Below are positions 1 to 5,983 of a stretch of 13,031 bases of DNA, in pieces; position 1 is the first letter of the stretch, and each line of letters starts with the position of its first letter. The stretch spans positions 1 to 13,031 of the forward strand of contig JAGGDZ010000051.1 of NCBI GenBank assembly GCA_024648655.1, read 5' to 3'. The notes below the pieces were generated by a model that made no database searches, was not told the origin of the DNA, and was given only the letters and a program-made list of their open reading frames with translations. Source of the DNA: Chloroflexota bacterium (GTDB taxonomy: Bacteria; Chloroflexota; Dehalococcoidia; Lucifugimonadales; JADFKI01). The position numbers and the translations under genes were made by a program.

Positions 1-455
1 CGAGCACGCCAGCAGCAACTGCGACTTCAACGGAAACACCAATTTCGACTTATACTGCGACCTCAACACGCACAGTCACCCCGACAGCGACACGAACCCC
101 AACACGCGTAGCCCCGCACACTCCGACTCATACGCCCGCGCCAACCGTTACGCGCACATTGACGCCCGCGCCGACAGCCACACCCTATATCATTGTAGTT
201 ACGGCAGCTCCGGGACCGCCTCCGCCGACTCAAACCCCGGTTGTCGTGGTAATCACCGCAGCGCCGCCAACAATCGCTCCCGCCCTTGTCGAAACGCCCA
301 CGTCACAACCTCCGGCGACAAGCGGATGCGGACCGTCCGGCAGCCTGCCGTTCGGGGCGGCGCCAGTCAATATGCTTCTGCTGTTCGCGCCCGTGTTCGT
401 CCTAAAGTTTATCAGGTATTTTCGGATGCCATTTAGACTGATTGACAAAGGCTAG
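1..455 (+). CDS. Thr/Pro-rich surface protein, C-terminal part (5'-truncated)
   Basis: The reading frame is open from position 3 to the TAG at 453-455, so the gene begins before the window. A TTG at 159 lies inside the same repetitive stretch and is not a credible start. The visible part is about 150 residues. Roughly the first 110 are Thr/Pro/Ala-rich low complexity (TPT, TAT and TAAP repeats), the kind of linker seen in cell-surface proteins and often a target for O-glycosylation. After it comes a short Gly/Cys segment (SGCGPSG), then a hydrophobic stretch (NMLLLFAPVFVLKFIRYF) and a basic tail (RMPFRLIDKG). A Cys/Gly linker, hydrophobic helix and positive end is the layout of a C-terminal membrane anchor or sorting signal. 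I do not recognise a named sorting family. The function of the missing N-terminal part cannot be told. Confidence 0.7.
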   Translation, partial: STPAATATSTETPISTYTATSTRTVTPTATRTPTRVAPHTPTHTPAPTVTRTLTPAPTATPYIIVVTAAPGPPPPTQTPVVVVITAAPPTIAPALVETPTSQPPATSGCGPSGSLPFGAAPVNMLLLFAPVFVLKFIRYFRMPFRLIDKG

Positions 456-470
456 GGTCGATGCTAATCT
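442..470 (+). promoter_or_regulatory. Candidate sigma70-type promoter for the DUF362 gene
   Basis: A perfect -35 hexamer TTGACA (442-447) is followed after 17 bases by TAATCT (465-470), which matches the -10 consensus at only three positions. It overlaps the last codons of the preceding gene and would give a leader of about 70 bases. The strong -35 and exact spacing support it; the weak -10 limits confidence. Confidence 0.35.
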
Positions 471-545
471 CATGCTGATAATTTATATCTCGCATGGCAA
501 TGGGGGCATGTCGCCCTCCGGCCGAATCTTACTGGGAGGGTAGAT

Positions 546-1970
546 ATGGCAAGATCCGAAGTTTTCTATATGGACGCCCATTCGGAATCCACGGAGACTA
601 GCCTCGTCGCGAAGATGACGACGGTTTTCGATGCCGCCGGGCTTGACGAGATGATCAAGCCCAATGACATCGTGGCAATCAAGGTCCACTGTGGCGAGTG
701 GAACAACACGGCGTACCTGCGCCCCGTCTATGCGCGGGCGCTGGCAGATCGAATCAAGGAATTGGGCGGGCGACCCTTCGTCTGCGACACCACCACCTCC
801 ACATACTCGCCCTGGGGCTCGCGCTCCAGCGAGCTGGACATCCTGCTGACGGCAGAGCGCAACGGCTACAACTCGGCGACGCTGGGTTGCCCGTTCATAT
901 GCGCGGACGGCTTCATCGGCACCAGCGACTTCCGCATTGACATCCCTGAAGGCTACCTGCTTAAGGAAGCCTATGTCGCGCAGGCAATCGCGGCTGCGGA
1001 TGCGCTCATCACGCTCACCCACTTCAAGGGGCACGGCATGGGCGTCATCGGCGGCGCGCTCAAGAACCTAGGCATCGGCGCGCAGTCGAAGCGCGGCAAG
1101 CTGAACGTCCACATGGGCGGTCATCCCAACTACGGCTACGGCGCGGCTGCGATATTCCATCCGGAGCGCTTCCAGGGTAAGGAGAACACGCCGGACTGGG
1201 AGATTCTCGAGGACTGCTGCCCGTTCGATCTGTATCATATCAACGAGAACGACGAGCTTGAGTGGGACCGCGACCGCTGCGCCACCTGCCTCGGTTGCTT
1301 CGGCGTTATGGGACCGCGCGGCCTCGCCGAAATCCCACCCGTAAACTTCGACGCGGTTGACGTAGCCATCGCGGACGCCTGCTTGGGCGTTGAGAAGGCG
1401 GTCGGGCGCGACAAGGTAGGCTACATCAACCTGGCGATCGACGTGTCGCCAAAGTGTGACTGCGGCAACCACGCCGACATGCCGATTGTGCCGCACCTAG
1501 GCGTATTCGCCAGCAAAGACGCAGTCGCCATCGACATGGCATGCGTTGACAAGGCGAAGGAATCACCGGGCATGCCCGGCTCCGCAGCCGAGATGATGGA
1601 AGCGCACCATCCGGGCGACAACAAGTTCGAGGCCGCTGCCGCGACCTTCCATGGTCAGAGCGAGGTTGCTAGCATCAACACCGGGCACGAGATCGGTCTT
1701 GGCAGCCGCGACTACACGCTGATCGAGGTTGAGCCGCAGGACGCAGACCGCCACAAGTTCCCGTATGACCGCCGGCCCAGCCGCCAGCGGTTCAAGGAGC
1801 GCTTCGAGAAGTTCCAGCCGTTCCCCTATGACAGGCATGGCGGCAAGGGCTTCCTACGCAACGATGTGGTTGACTTCGAGCCTGTGAAGAGGCACTACGA
1901 CCACGCCACCAACGGGCACCAAGAGGAGATCGAAATCCGGGAGCTTCAGCCTGCCGACGACGACGAATAA
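546..1970 (+). CDS. DUF362 domain protein, putative iron-sulfur protein
   Basis: The 474-residue protein has DUF362 hallmarks: an N-terminal alpha/beta region that includes IKVHCGEWNNTAYLRP, the motif FKGHG (residues 160-164), and LKNLGIGA (172-179). A cysteine group follows: C245-x2-C248-x2-C251, then C304-x-C306, with C224/C225 just upstream. This could ligate an Fe-S cluster, but the classic fourth cysteine of a ferredoxin motif (CxxCxxCxxxC) is absent. The C-terminus, from about residue 400, is charged and probably disordered. There is no signal peptide, so it is probably cytoplasmic. DUF362 proteins are annotated as uncharacterised Fe-S centre proteins and the reaction is unknown. The start is supported by GGAGGG at 535-540, five bases before the ATG. 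It appears to be a single-gene unit, with hairpins just downstream. The family call is confident; any enzymatic role is not. Confidence 0.85.
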   Translation: MARSEVFYMDAHSESTETSLVAKMTTVFDAAGLDEMIKPNDIVAIKVHCGEWNNTAYLRPVYARALADRIKELGGRPFVCDTTTSTYSPWGSRSSELDILLTAERNGYNSATLGCPFICADGFIGTSDFRIDIPEGYLLKEAYVAQAIAAADALITLTHFKGHGMGVIGGALKNLGIGAQSKRGKLNVHMGGHPNYGYGAAAIFHPERFQGKENTPDWEILEDCCPFDLYHINENDELEWDRDRCATCLGCFGVMGPRGLAEIPPVNFDAVDVAIADACLGVEKAVGRDKVGYINLAIDVSPKCDCGNHADMPIVPHLGVFASKDAVAIDMACVDKAKESPGMPGSAAEMMEAHHPGDNKFEAAAATFHGQSEVASINTGHEIGLGSRDYTLIEVEPQDADRHKFPYDRRPSRQRFKERFEKFQPFPYDRHGGKGFLRNDVVDFEPVKRHYDHATNGHQEEIEIRELQPADDDE

Positions 1971-1994
1971 GCATTGACCTCCCCTCGCAAAGCC

Positions 1995-2038
1995 CCCTTC
2001 CCCTTTCAAGGGGAAGGGCCTGCTCCTGTGCAGACAGG
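1995..2038 (+). repeat. Two adjacent hairpins, REP-like element or terminator
   Basis: CCCTTCCCC (1995-2003) pairs perfectly with GGGGAAGGG (2010-2018) around the loop TTTCAA. Seven bases later CCTGT (2025-2029) pairs with ACAGG (2034-2038). The element starts 25 bases after the DUF362 stop codon and has no U-tract, so it is a poor intrinsic terminator. Its C-rich/G-rich arms resemble dispersed palindromic elements common in bacterial intergenic regions. Copies elsewhere in the genome would settle this. Confidence 0.5.
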
Positions 2039-2080
2039 GGATGGGGTGAAATCGTTGATGCGCCATACAGCGGAATGAAT

Positions 2081-2118
2081 AGAAAGGACGCCGTTCAGCG
2101 ATGGGCGGCGTCCTTTCT
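2081..2118 (+). terminator. Strong 13-bp hairpin, terminator-like but without U-tract
   Basis: AGAAAGGACGCCG (2081-2093) is perfectly complementary to CGGCGTCCTTTCT (2106-2118) around a 12-base loop. It could terminate or stabilise the DUF362 transcript. The following bases (GGCGCTGAAC) contain no T-run. Part of the loop (GTTCAGCG, 2093-2100) can also pair with CGCTGAAC (2121-2128), giving a competing structure. Confidence 0.5.
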
Positions 2119-2170
2119 GGCGCTGAACAAGGACGGATGCCACGGGCATATCTAAAGGAACGGGAACGGC

Positions 2171-2199
2171 TTGACGCATTCGCCATTGAACGGCAAAAT
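2171..2199 (+). promoter_or_regulatory. Candidate promoter for the small protein/epimerase operon
   Basis: TTGACG (2171-2176; 5 of 6 to consensus) and CAAAAT (2194-2199; 4 of 6) are separated by 17 bases. Transcription would start near 2206, about 35 bases before the ATG at 2240, with GGAGG at 2225-2229 as ribosome binding site ten bases before the start. Confidence 0.45.
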
Positions 2200-2239
2200 A
2201 TGAGGCAGCAACACAATCCACAATGGAGGTATTTGAAAA

Positions 2240-2563
2240 ATGCCAGTATCCGGACAGGAACTCCTTGAGCAGTCGATAGATAACTGCCAGCAGATAGCTG
2301 ACGGCTTAGGCACCGTGAACGCAGCGTGGGAGACTTCGATAGTTGAAATACTAGAGAAGTTCGACGAGATTAGCGACACTTTCTTCTTCAAGACGATGCC
2401 CAGCGTCCCTGCGGCGCGCGCAGTCGTGCGCGAATCGGAATCGGCGCTGGCGCTGCGTCAGTCCGAGGACTGGGACGAATTCGGTACGGCGATTACGACA
2501 CTCATAGCGTCCTCGCAGAACCTCATCGAGAAGGCTGGGATGAAAGGGGTAACCCTCACATGA
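2240..2563 (+). CDS. Small helical protein of unknown function
   Basis: I do not recognise this 107-residue protein. It looks almost entirely alpha-helical and acidic, with no signal peptide or membrane segment and a single Cys (in DNCQQIADG near the N-terminus). Heptad-like spacing of hydrophobics (LLEQSIDNCQQIADGL, then IVEILEKFDEI) suggests a helical bundle, possibly a protein-protein interaction domain. Its stop codon overlaps the start of the epimerase gene (ATGA at 2560-2563), so translation of the two is probably coupled and the products may act together. The start is supported by GGAGG ten bases upstream. Codon use looks like that of its neighbours, and the gene appears real because of this coupling and the promoter ahead of it. 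Confidence 0.75.
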   Translation: MPVSGQELLEQSIDNCQQIADGLGTVNAAWETSIVEILEKFDEISDTFFFKTMPSVPAARAVVRESESALALRQSEDWDEFGTAITTLIASSQNLIEKAGMKGVTLT

Positions 2564-3435
2564 ACGGAGTGGTTCTTGTTACGGGGGGCGCGGGCAGTGT
2601 AGGACGCATGCTGGTAGAGAAACTCGTGGCAGACGGACAAGCCGTGCGCATATTCGACCTACCTTTTATGGACTTCGAAGGACTTGAAGACAGGGACGGA
2701 ATCGAGATAGTAAAGGGCGATATTACTGACGAGGCGCAGGTGGCGGACGCCATCGAGGGCGTGGGTTCCGTCGTGCATTTGGCCGCGCTGCTGCCGCCGA
2801 ACAGCGAGCGCGACCGCGACCGCACATTCGGCGTGAATGTGGGCGGCACGGAGAACATCATCAAGGCAATGGAAGCCGGCGCGCCTGACGCTACACTGAT
2901 ATTCACATCGTCCATCAGCACCTACGGCAACACTATGGACGAAGAACCCCCTGTGCGCGTTGACCACCCGCAGTCCGCCATCGACATCTACGCGGACAGC
3001 AAAATTGTCGGCGAACGCATGGTGCGCGAGTCGTCCCTGAAATGGATTGCGATGCGAATAGCGGGCATTATGGTGCCCGCATTCATGGAGCCGCCAAGCC
3101 CCTGGCCCTTCGTCGCGGAGCAGCGCGTCGAGATGGTTCACAGGGACGATGTCGTTGATGCCCTGTTCGCCTCAGTGAACGCCCCGGAAGCCGCCAACAA
3201 AGTGCTCAACATCGCGGGCGGTCCCACGTGGCAGATGCGTGGCGAAGACTATGCTCGCGACTTCTACGGCTTCATGGGCGCTCCCTTCGAGGACGTGGAC
3301 TACCGCGAATCGCCCGGCTGGGTGGACTGGTACGACACCGAAGAATCGCAGCGCCTGCTGCATTACCAGAACAGATCGTATCAGCGCTACTCGGACGAGA
3401 TGTGCGCTATCATAGAGGCGATGATGGCGGAATAA
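2560..3435 (+). CDS. NAD(P)-dependent epimerase/dehydratase, extended SDR family
   Basis: The 291-residue protein is an extended short-chain dehydrogenase/reductase. The Rossmann motif TGGAGSVG is at residues 8-15, so it starts with almost no leader. A conserved acidic residue after the second strand (RIFD) suggests NAD preference. The catalytic set fits S118 (in TSSIS), Y144 and K148 (YADSK). VVHLAALLPP and NVGGTENII are typical of NDP-sugar epimerases and 3-beta-HSD-like dehydrogenases. MVHRDDVVDAL in the second half is the usual substrate-domain signature. The substrate cannot be told: nucleotide sugar, steroid-like or other hydroxy compounds are all possible. The family is usually 290-340 residues, so this one is complete but short. 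The start overlaps the stop of the preceding small gene, with AGGGG at 2545-2549 as ribosome binding site. Confidence 0.88.
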   Translation: MNGVVLVTGGAGSVGRMLVEKLVADGQAVRIFDLPFMDFEGLEDRDGIEIVKGDITDEAQVADAIEGVGSVVHLAALLPPNSERDRDRTFGVNVGGTENIIKAMEAGAPDATLIFTSSISTYGNTMDEEPPVRVDHPQSAIDIYADSKIVGERMVRESSLKWIAMRIAGIMVPAFMEPPSPWPFVAEQRVEMVHRDDVVDALFASVNAPEAANKVLNIAGGPTWQMRGEDYARDFYGFMGAPFEDVDYRESPGWVDWYDTEESQRLLHYQNRSYQRYSDEMCAIIEAMMAE

Positions 3436-3459
3436 AATTTACTTACACGAAAAGATAAA

Positions 3460-3764
3460 ATGGCAACTATCATAGAGCGAGCGAGCAAGCTCGGAGAACA
3501 TACCGAAGGCTCTGACAATAGGCTCGATAGGATTTATAATAACATTACAGCACTACGTCAGGACATGAATGGTAGTAATGCGGCGCTGCGTCAGAAGATA
3601 GACGATGGAGACGCTGCGCTGATCCGGGGATAGCTGAATTGCGCCGTGAGCGCCGCACGTACTTTCTTGCTCTGCTTCGGCTTTTTATGTTCACTCTGCT
3701 GGCGATTATGATTGGCGGCTTCATCACGATGGTGAATAGGATTTTGCGAATAACGGGCAGCTAG
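3460..3764 (+). pseudogene. Small coiled-coil plus membrane-helix gene, split by a frameshift
   Basis: A reading frame starts at the ATG at 3460 and ends at TAG 3631-3633 (57 residues). It begins MATIIERASKLGEH and continues into a polar helical region with repeated ALRQ (ALRQDMNG, AALRQKIDDG). The frame one base back then reads IAELRRERRTYFLALLRLF and a hydrophobic helix (FMFTLLAIMIGGFITMV), ending at TAG 3762-3764. Together these form a sensible small protein: helical or coiled-coil N-terminus, basic patch, single membrane helix. A one-base insertion or two-base deletion near 3625-3632 would join them. The second frame is closed by stops at 3573-3578, so the change lies between 3579 and 3633. 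No ribosome binding site is obvious before the ATG. It may be a recent pseudogene, a sequencing error, or a true short ORF followed by a remnant. Function unknown. Confidence 0.5.
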
Positions 3765-3794
3765 GTTGTGTCCACCCCGACCGGAGTAAGACCT

Positions 3795-4646
3795 ATGGCG
3801 ACACAAGTCGAAACAACCAGAACAATTGAAGAAAAGATGGACACGTTGAAGTCCATTCTCGCCGACATGGGATCGGTGATAGTCGCGTACTCCGGCGGGA
3901 CCGACAGCGCATTCCTCGCCGCAACGGCGCACGATGTGCTGGGTGACAAGGCTCTCGCCGTAACCGCGAAGTCCCCGAGCCTCGCACCGTCCGAGCTTCG
4001 GGAAGCCGTAGAGCTTGCGGAACGGCTGGGCTTCCATCACCGTATCGTCGAAACGCACGAAGTCGAGCGTGAAGACTACGCGGCGAATAACCCCAATCGC
4101 TGCTTCTTCTGCAAGGACGAACTGTACACCTACCTGAGCAGCTACGCGGGAGAGGAAGGATACGCCAGCATAGTCAACGGTACGAACACGGATGACCTTG
4201 GCGACTTTCGCCCCGGGCTGAATGCCGCGAAGCAATACGGCGTTCGCAGCCCAATGGTCGAGGCAGACCTGTCCAAGCCTGAGATACGCGAACTGTCGAA
4301 GGATATGGATCTGCCGACGTGGGACAAGCCGGCGCAGGCGTGCCTGTCATCCCGTATTCCCTACGGCTCGATGGTCACGGTTGAGGCGCTGACTCGCATC
4401 GCGCAAGCGGAAGAGTACCTGCACGACATCGGCATTCGGCAACTGCGCGTGCGCCACCACGACACGGTTGCCCGCATCGAGGTCGAAACGCAGGACTTCA
4501 TCACGCTCACCGATGAAGCCGTGCGCGAGCAGGTAGTCCGAAAGTTCCGCGAGATTGGCTATTCGTATGTAACTCTTGACCTTCAAGGCTTCCGCTCAGG
4601 GAGTATGAACGAGGTGCTTGCGGCGCTGCGAAAGAAACAGGGATAG
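3795..4646 (+). CDS. larE: LarE-type ATP-dependent sulfur transferase (PP-loop family)
   Basis: The 283-residue protein carries the PP-loop SGGTDS (residues 33-38) that binds and adenylates with ATP, and matches the LarE layout: AVTAKSPSLAPSEL, NPNRCFFCKDELY, NGTNTDDLGDFRPG and KPAQACLSSRIPYG. LarE transfers sulfur to the pyridinium biscarboxylate precursor of the nickel-pincer nucleotide cofactor of lactate racemase and relatives, in the cytoplasm. C183 (in ACLSSR) occupies the place of the sulfur-donating cysteine. C103 and C106 are the only other cysteines. No larB, larC or larA is visible, so the client pathway is unknown here. The ATG at 3795 is chosen because GGAG (3783-3786) precedes it by eight bases; the in-frame GTG at 3768 has no such site. 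The Nudix gene starts three bases after its stop, implying an operon. The gene symbol is by family resemblance only. Confidence 0.88.
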   Translation: MATQVETTRTIEEKMDTLKSILADMGSVIVAYSGGTDSAFLAATAHDVLGDKALAVTAKSPSLAPSELREAVELAERLGFHHRIVETHEVEREDYAANNPNRCFFCKDELYTYLSSYAGEEGYASIVNGTNTDDLGDFRPGLNAAKQYGVRSPMVEADLSKPEIRELSKDMDLPTWDKPAQACLSSRIPYGSMVTVEALTRIAQAEEYLHDIGIRQLRVRHHDTVARIEVETQDFITLTDEAVREQVVRKFREIGYSYVTLDLQGFRSGSMNEVLAALRKKQG

Positions 4647-4649
4647 GCA

Positions 4650-5174
4650 TTGTCCGAAGCGATCCCATGCGCTGAGGTCGGCAGCCGACAGAACCCTGAA
4701 TTTCGTCCGGCGGCAAGAGTGTTACTCATCGACGACCGCGACCGCGTGTTATTGATGCGGGTTACCACGCCGAACCGTCCTGATGCTCGCCTTTGGATCA
4801 CGCCGGGCGGCGGCATAGACCCCAACGAGACGCGCAGGGACGCCGCGCTCCGCGAGTTGTATGAGGAGACGGGACTGCGTGGCGTTCTACTAGGTCCTTG
4901 CATCTGGAAACGGCGCCATACCTGGCAGTGGGAGGACAGATGGATAGAGTCCGACGAATGGTTCTACCTGCTGCGAGTGCCCGCATTTAATGCCGTAGCG
5001 AAGGCGCCCGACGAGTGGGAAATGCAGTATGTACTTGGGCATCGCTGGTGGAGCCTGTCTGAGATGATCGCAAACAGGGGTACTGAGACATTCGTGCCGC
5101 GCAGCATGCCGGAATTGCTACCTCCCTTGTTATCAGGAAACATTCCTGAGCAACCCATTGAAGTAGGCGCGTAA
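4650..5174 (+). CDS. Nudix hydrolase
   Basis: The 174-residue protein contains a complete Nudix box, G54-x5-E60-x7-R68-E69-x2-E72-E73-x-G75, which binds divalent metal for hydrolysis of nucleoside diphosphates linked to another group. The fold around it is normal: AARVLLIDDRDRVLLMR strand before, WITPGGGI into the box, and an aromatic-rich region after it (WKRRHTWQWEDRWIESDEWFYLL) that may line the substrate pocket. Substrate is not predictable; candidates are oxidised nucleotides, NDP-sugars, dinucleotides or cofactor intermediates. It starts with TTG, only three bases after the larE stop, with AGGGA (4639-4643) as ribosome binding site inside the end of larE, so the two are very likely co-transcribed. 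Whether it acts on a nucleotide cofactor intermediate related to LarE is speculation. Confidence 0.87.
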   Translation: MSEAIPCAEVGSRQNPEFRPAARVLLIDDRDRVLLMRVTTPNRPDARLWITPGGGIDPNETRRDAALRELYEETGLRGVLLGPCIWKRRHTWQWEDRWIESDEWFYLLRVPAFNAVAKAPDEWEMQYVLGHRWWSLSEMIANRGTETFVPRSMPELLPPLLSGNIPEQPIEVGA

Positions 5175-5186
5175 GCAGGGAGTTAT

Positions 5187-5258
5187 GTAACCGCCCCAAA
5201 GTTGCCGTGTCTTTCTGGCTCCTCCCGAAACTCCACACCGTACTCGGGGGACGGTTAC
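5187..5258 (+). other. Long-range inverted repeat, possible structured RNA or terminator
   Basis: GTAACCG (5187-5193) is complementary to CGGTTAC (5252-5258), and the adjacent CCCC (5194-5197) can continue pairing with the G-run 5246-5250 after a two-base mismatch/bulge. Inside, CCCGA (5224-5228) can pair instead with TCGGG (5244-5248), so two folds compete for the same G-run. It lies between the Nudix stop and the promoter of the cupin gene. It could end the larE-Nudix transcript, but no T-run follows. Confidence 0.35.
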
Positions 5259-5266
5259 CTCCATGC

Positions 5267-5295
5267 TTGTCTAATGCGTCTGCCTTCGCTATGCT
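5267..5295 (+). promoter_or_regulatory. Candidate promoter for the thiol dioxygenase-like gene
   Basis: TTGTCT (5267-5272) and TATGCT (5290-5295) each match the sigma70 consensus at four of six positions, with 17-base spacing. The start point would be near 5302, giving a short leader with AGGAGG at 5309-5314, eleven bases before the ATG at 5326. Confidence 0.4.
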
Positions 5296-5325
5296 AGTCG
5301 CAATCCATAGGAGGTATTTCACAGC

Positions 5326-5904
5326 ATGACCACTACCCTCACATACGCGCTTGAAGAGTTCGTCCACGAGATGACCAGGCTGGTCGATGAACAGCCGGAC
5401 CAGCAGACGCTGTTCGACCGAGGCTCGGCACACCTTGAGCGGCTGATAAACAGCCCGGACGCTATACCTGAAGAGTACAGCATCCCAATGCCGGGGAAGA
5501 ATCACGGCACTTACCTGCTTCACTACGGGGATAACGGATTACTGGTTACATCGGTCGTATGGGGCCCGGGTGATCATATCGGACCGCACGACCATCGCAC
5601 GTGGGGCATGATCGGCGTCGTGGGCAACGGGATCACGGAGACGCGCTTCCGACGAGTGGATGATGGCGAGCGCGAGGACCATGCGGTGCTTGAGCGAGAC
5701 CGCGAGACACTGGTTACGCCGGGCGACATCTCCCTGCTGATTCCGGATGTGGACGAAATTCACCAGATGGACAACTACACGGACCGCCCTACGGTGGAGG
5801 TCCACGTCTATGGGAACGACCTGCGGGGACTGGAGCGCAGCAGCTTCAATCTGGAGACGGGCGAGATCAAGCACTTCGCGACGACGAAGTTCAGCAACTG
5901 CTGA
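5326..5904 (+). CDS. Cupin, cysteine (thiol) dioxygenase-like
   Basis: The 192-residue protein is a single-domain cupin resembling cysteine dioxygenase. These enzymes add O2 to a thiol to make a sulfinate (cysteine, 3-mercaptopropionate or similar) using a non-haem Fe(II) held by three histidines. Here the triad fits H88 and H90 (GPHDHRTWG) and H146 (DEIHQ). H160 and Y162 (VEVHVYG) have the spacing of the His-Tyr pair of the mammalian enzyme's Ser-His-Tyr triad, but the Ser position is E158. No cysteine is near H90, so no Cys-Tyr crosslink is expected, as in most bacterial members. Length matches the family (about 190-210). The substrate is not certain; other cupin functions remain possible. 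A strong AGGAGG precedes the ATG. It is followed 79 bases later by the rhodanese gene, consistent with a shared sulfur role. Confidence 0.8.
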   Translation: MTTTLTYALEEFVHEMTRLVDEQPDQQTLFDRGSAHLERLINSPDAIPEEYSIPMPGKNHGTYLLHYGDNGLLVTSVVWGPGDHIGPHDHRTWGMIGVVGNGITETRFRRVDDGEREDHAVLERDRETLVTPGDISLLIPDVDEIHQMDNYTDRPTVEVHVYGNDLRGLERSSFNLETGEIKHFATTKFSNC

Positions 5905-5983
5905 CCTTTCTGAGATTATCTTTTCTGGCTAATCTTTCTGACGATTGCTGTTGGACTGCTGAGACGGCAAGAGGTGTAGCCCT

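Noticed and set aside
483..1496. Minus-strand frames of 183 and 142 residues opposite the DUF362 gene
   Set aside because: Arg/Val-rich shadow translations without family features; the plus strand has DUF362 motifs and a ribosome binding site.
2081..2128. H-type pseudoknot from the 13-bp hairpin and loop-downstream pairing
   Set aside because: Only two bases would have to cross a 13-bp stem, which is sterically implausible; a switch between alternative folds is the safer reading.
3579..3633. Programmed -1 ribosomal frameshift joining the two halves of the small membrane gene
   Set aside because: No X-XXY-YYZ slippery heptamer is present in the overlap and no stimulatory hairpin is evident, so a mutation or read error is preferred.
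3768..3794. GTG at 3768 as the start of larE
   Set aside because: The ATG at 3795 has GGAG eight bases upstream and begins a normal LarE N-terminus; the GTG lacks a ribosome binding site.
3591..4235. 214-residue minus-strand frame opposite larE
   Set aside because: It overlaps the LarE PP-loop and CFFC motif on the plus strand, and its own product resembles no family.
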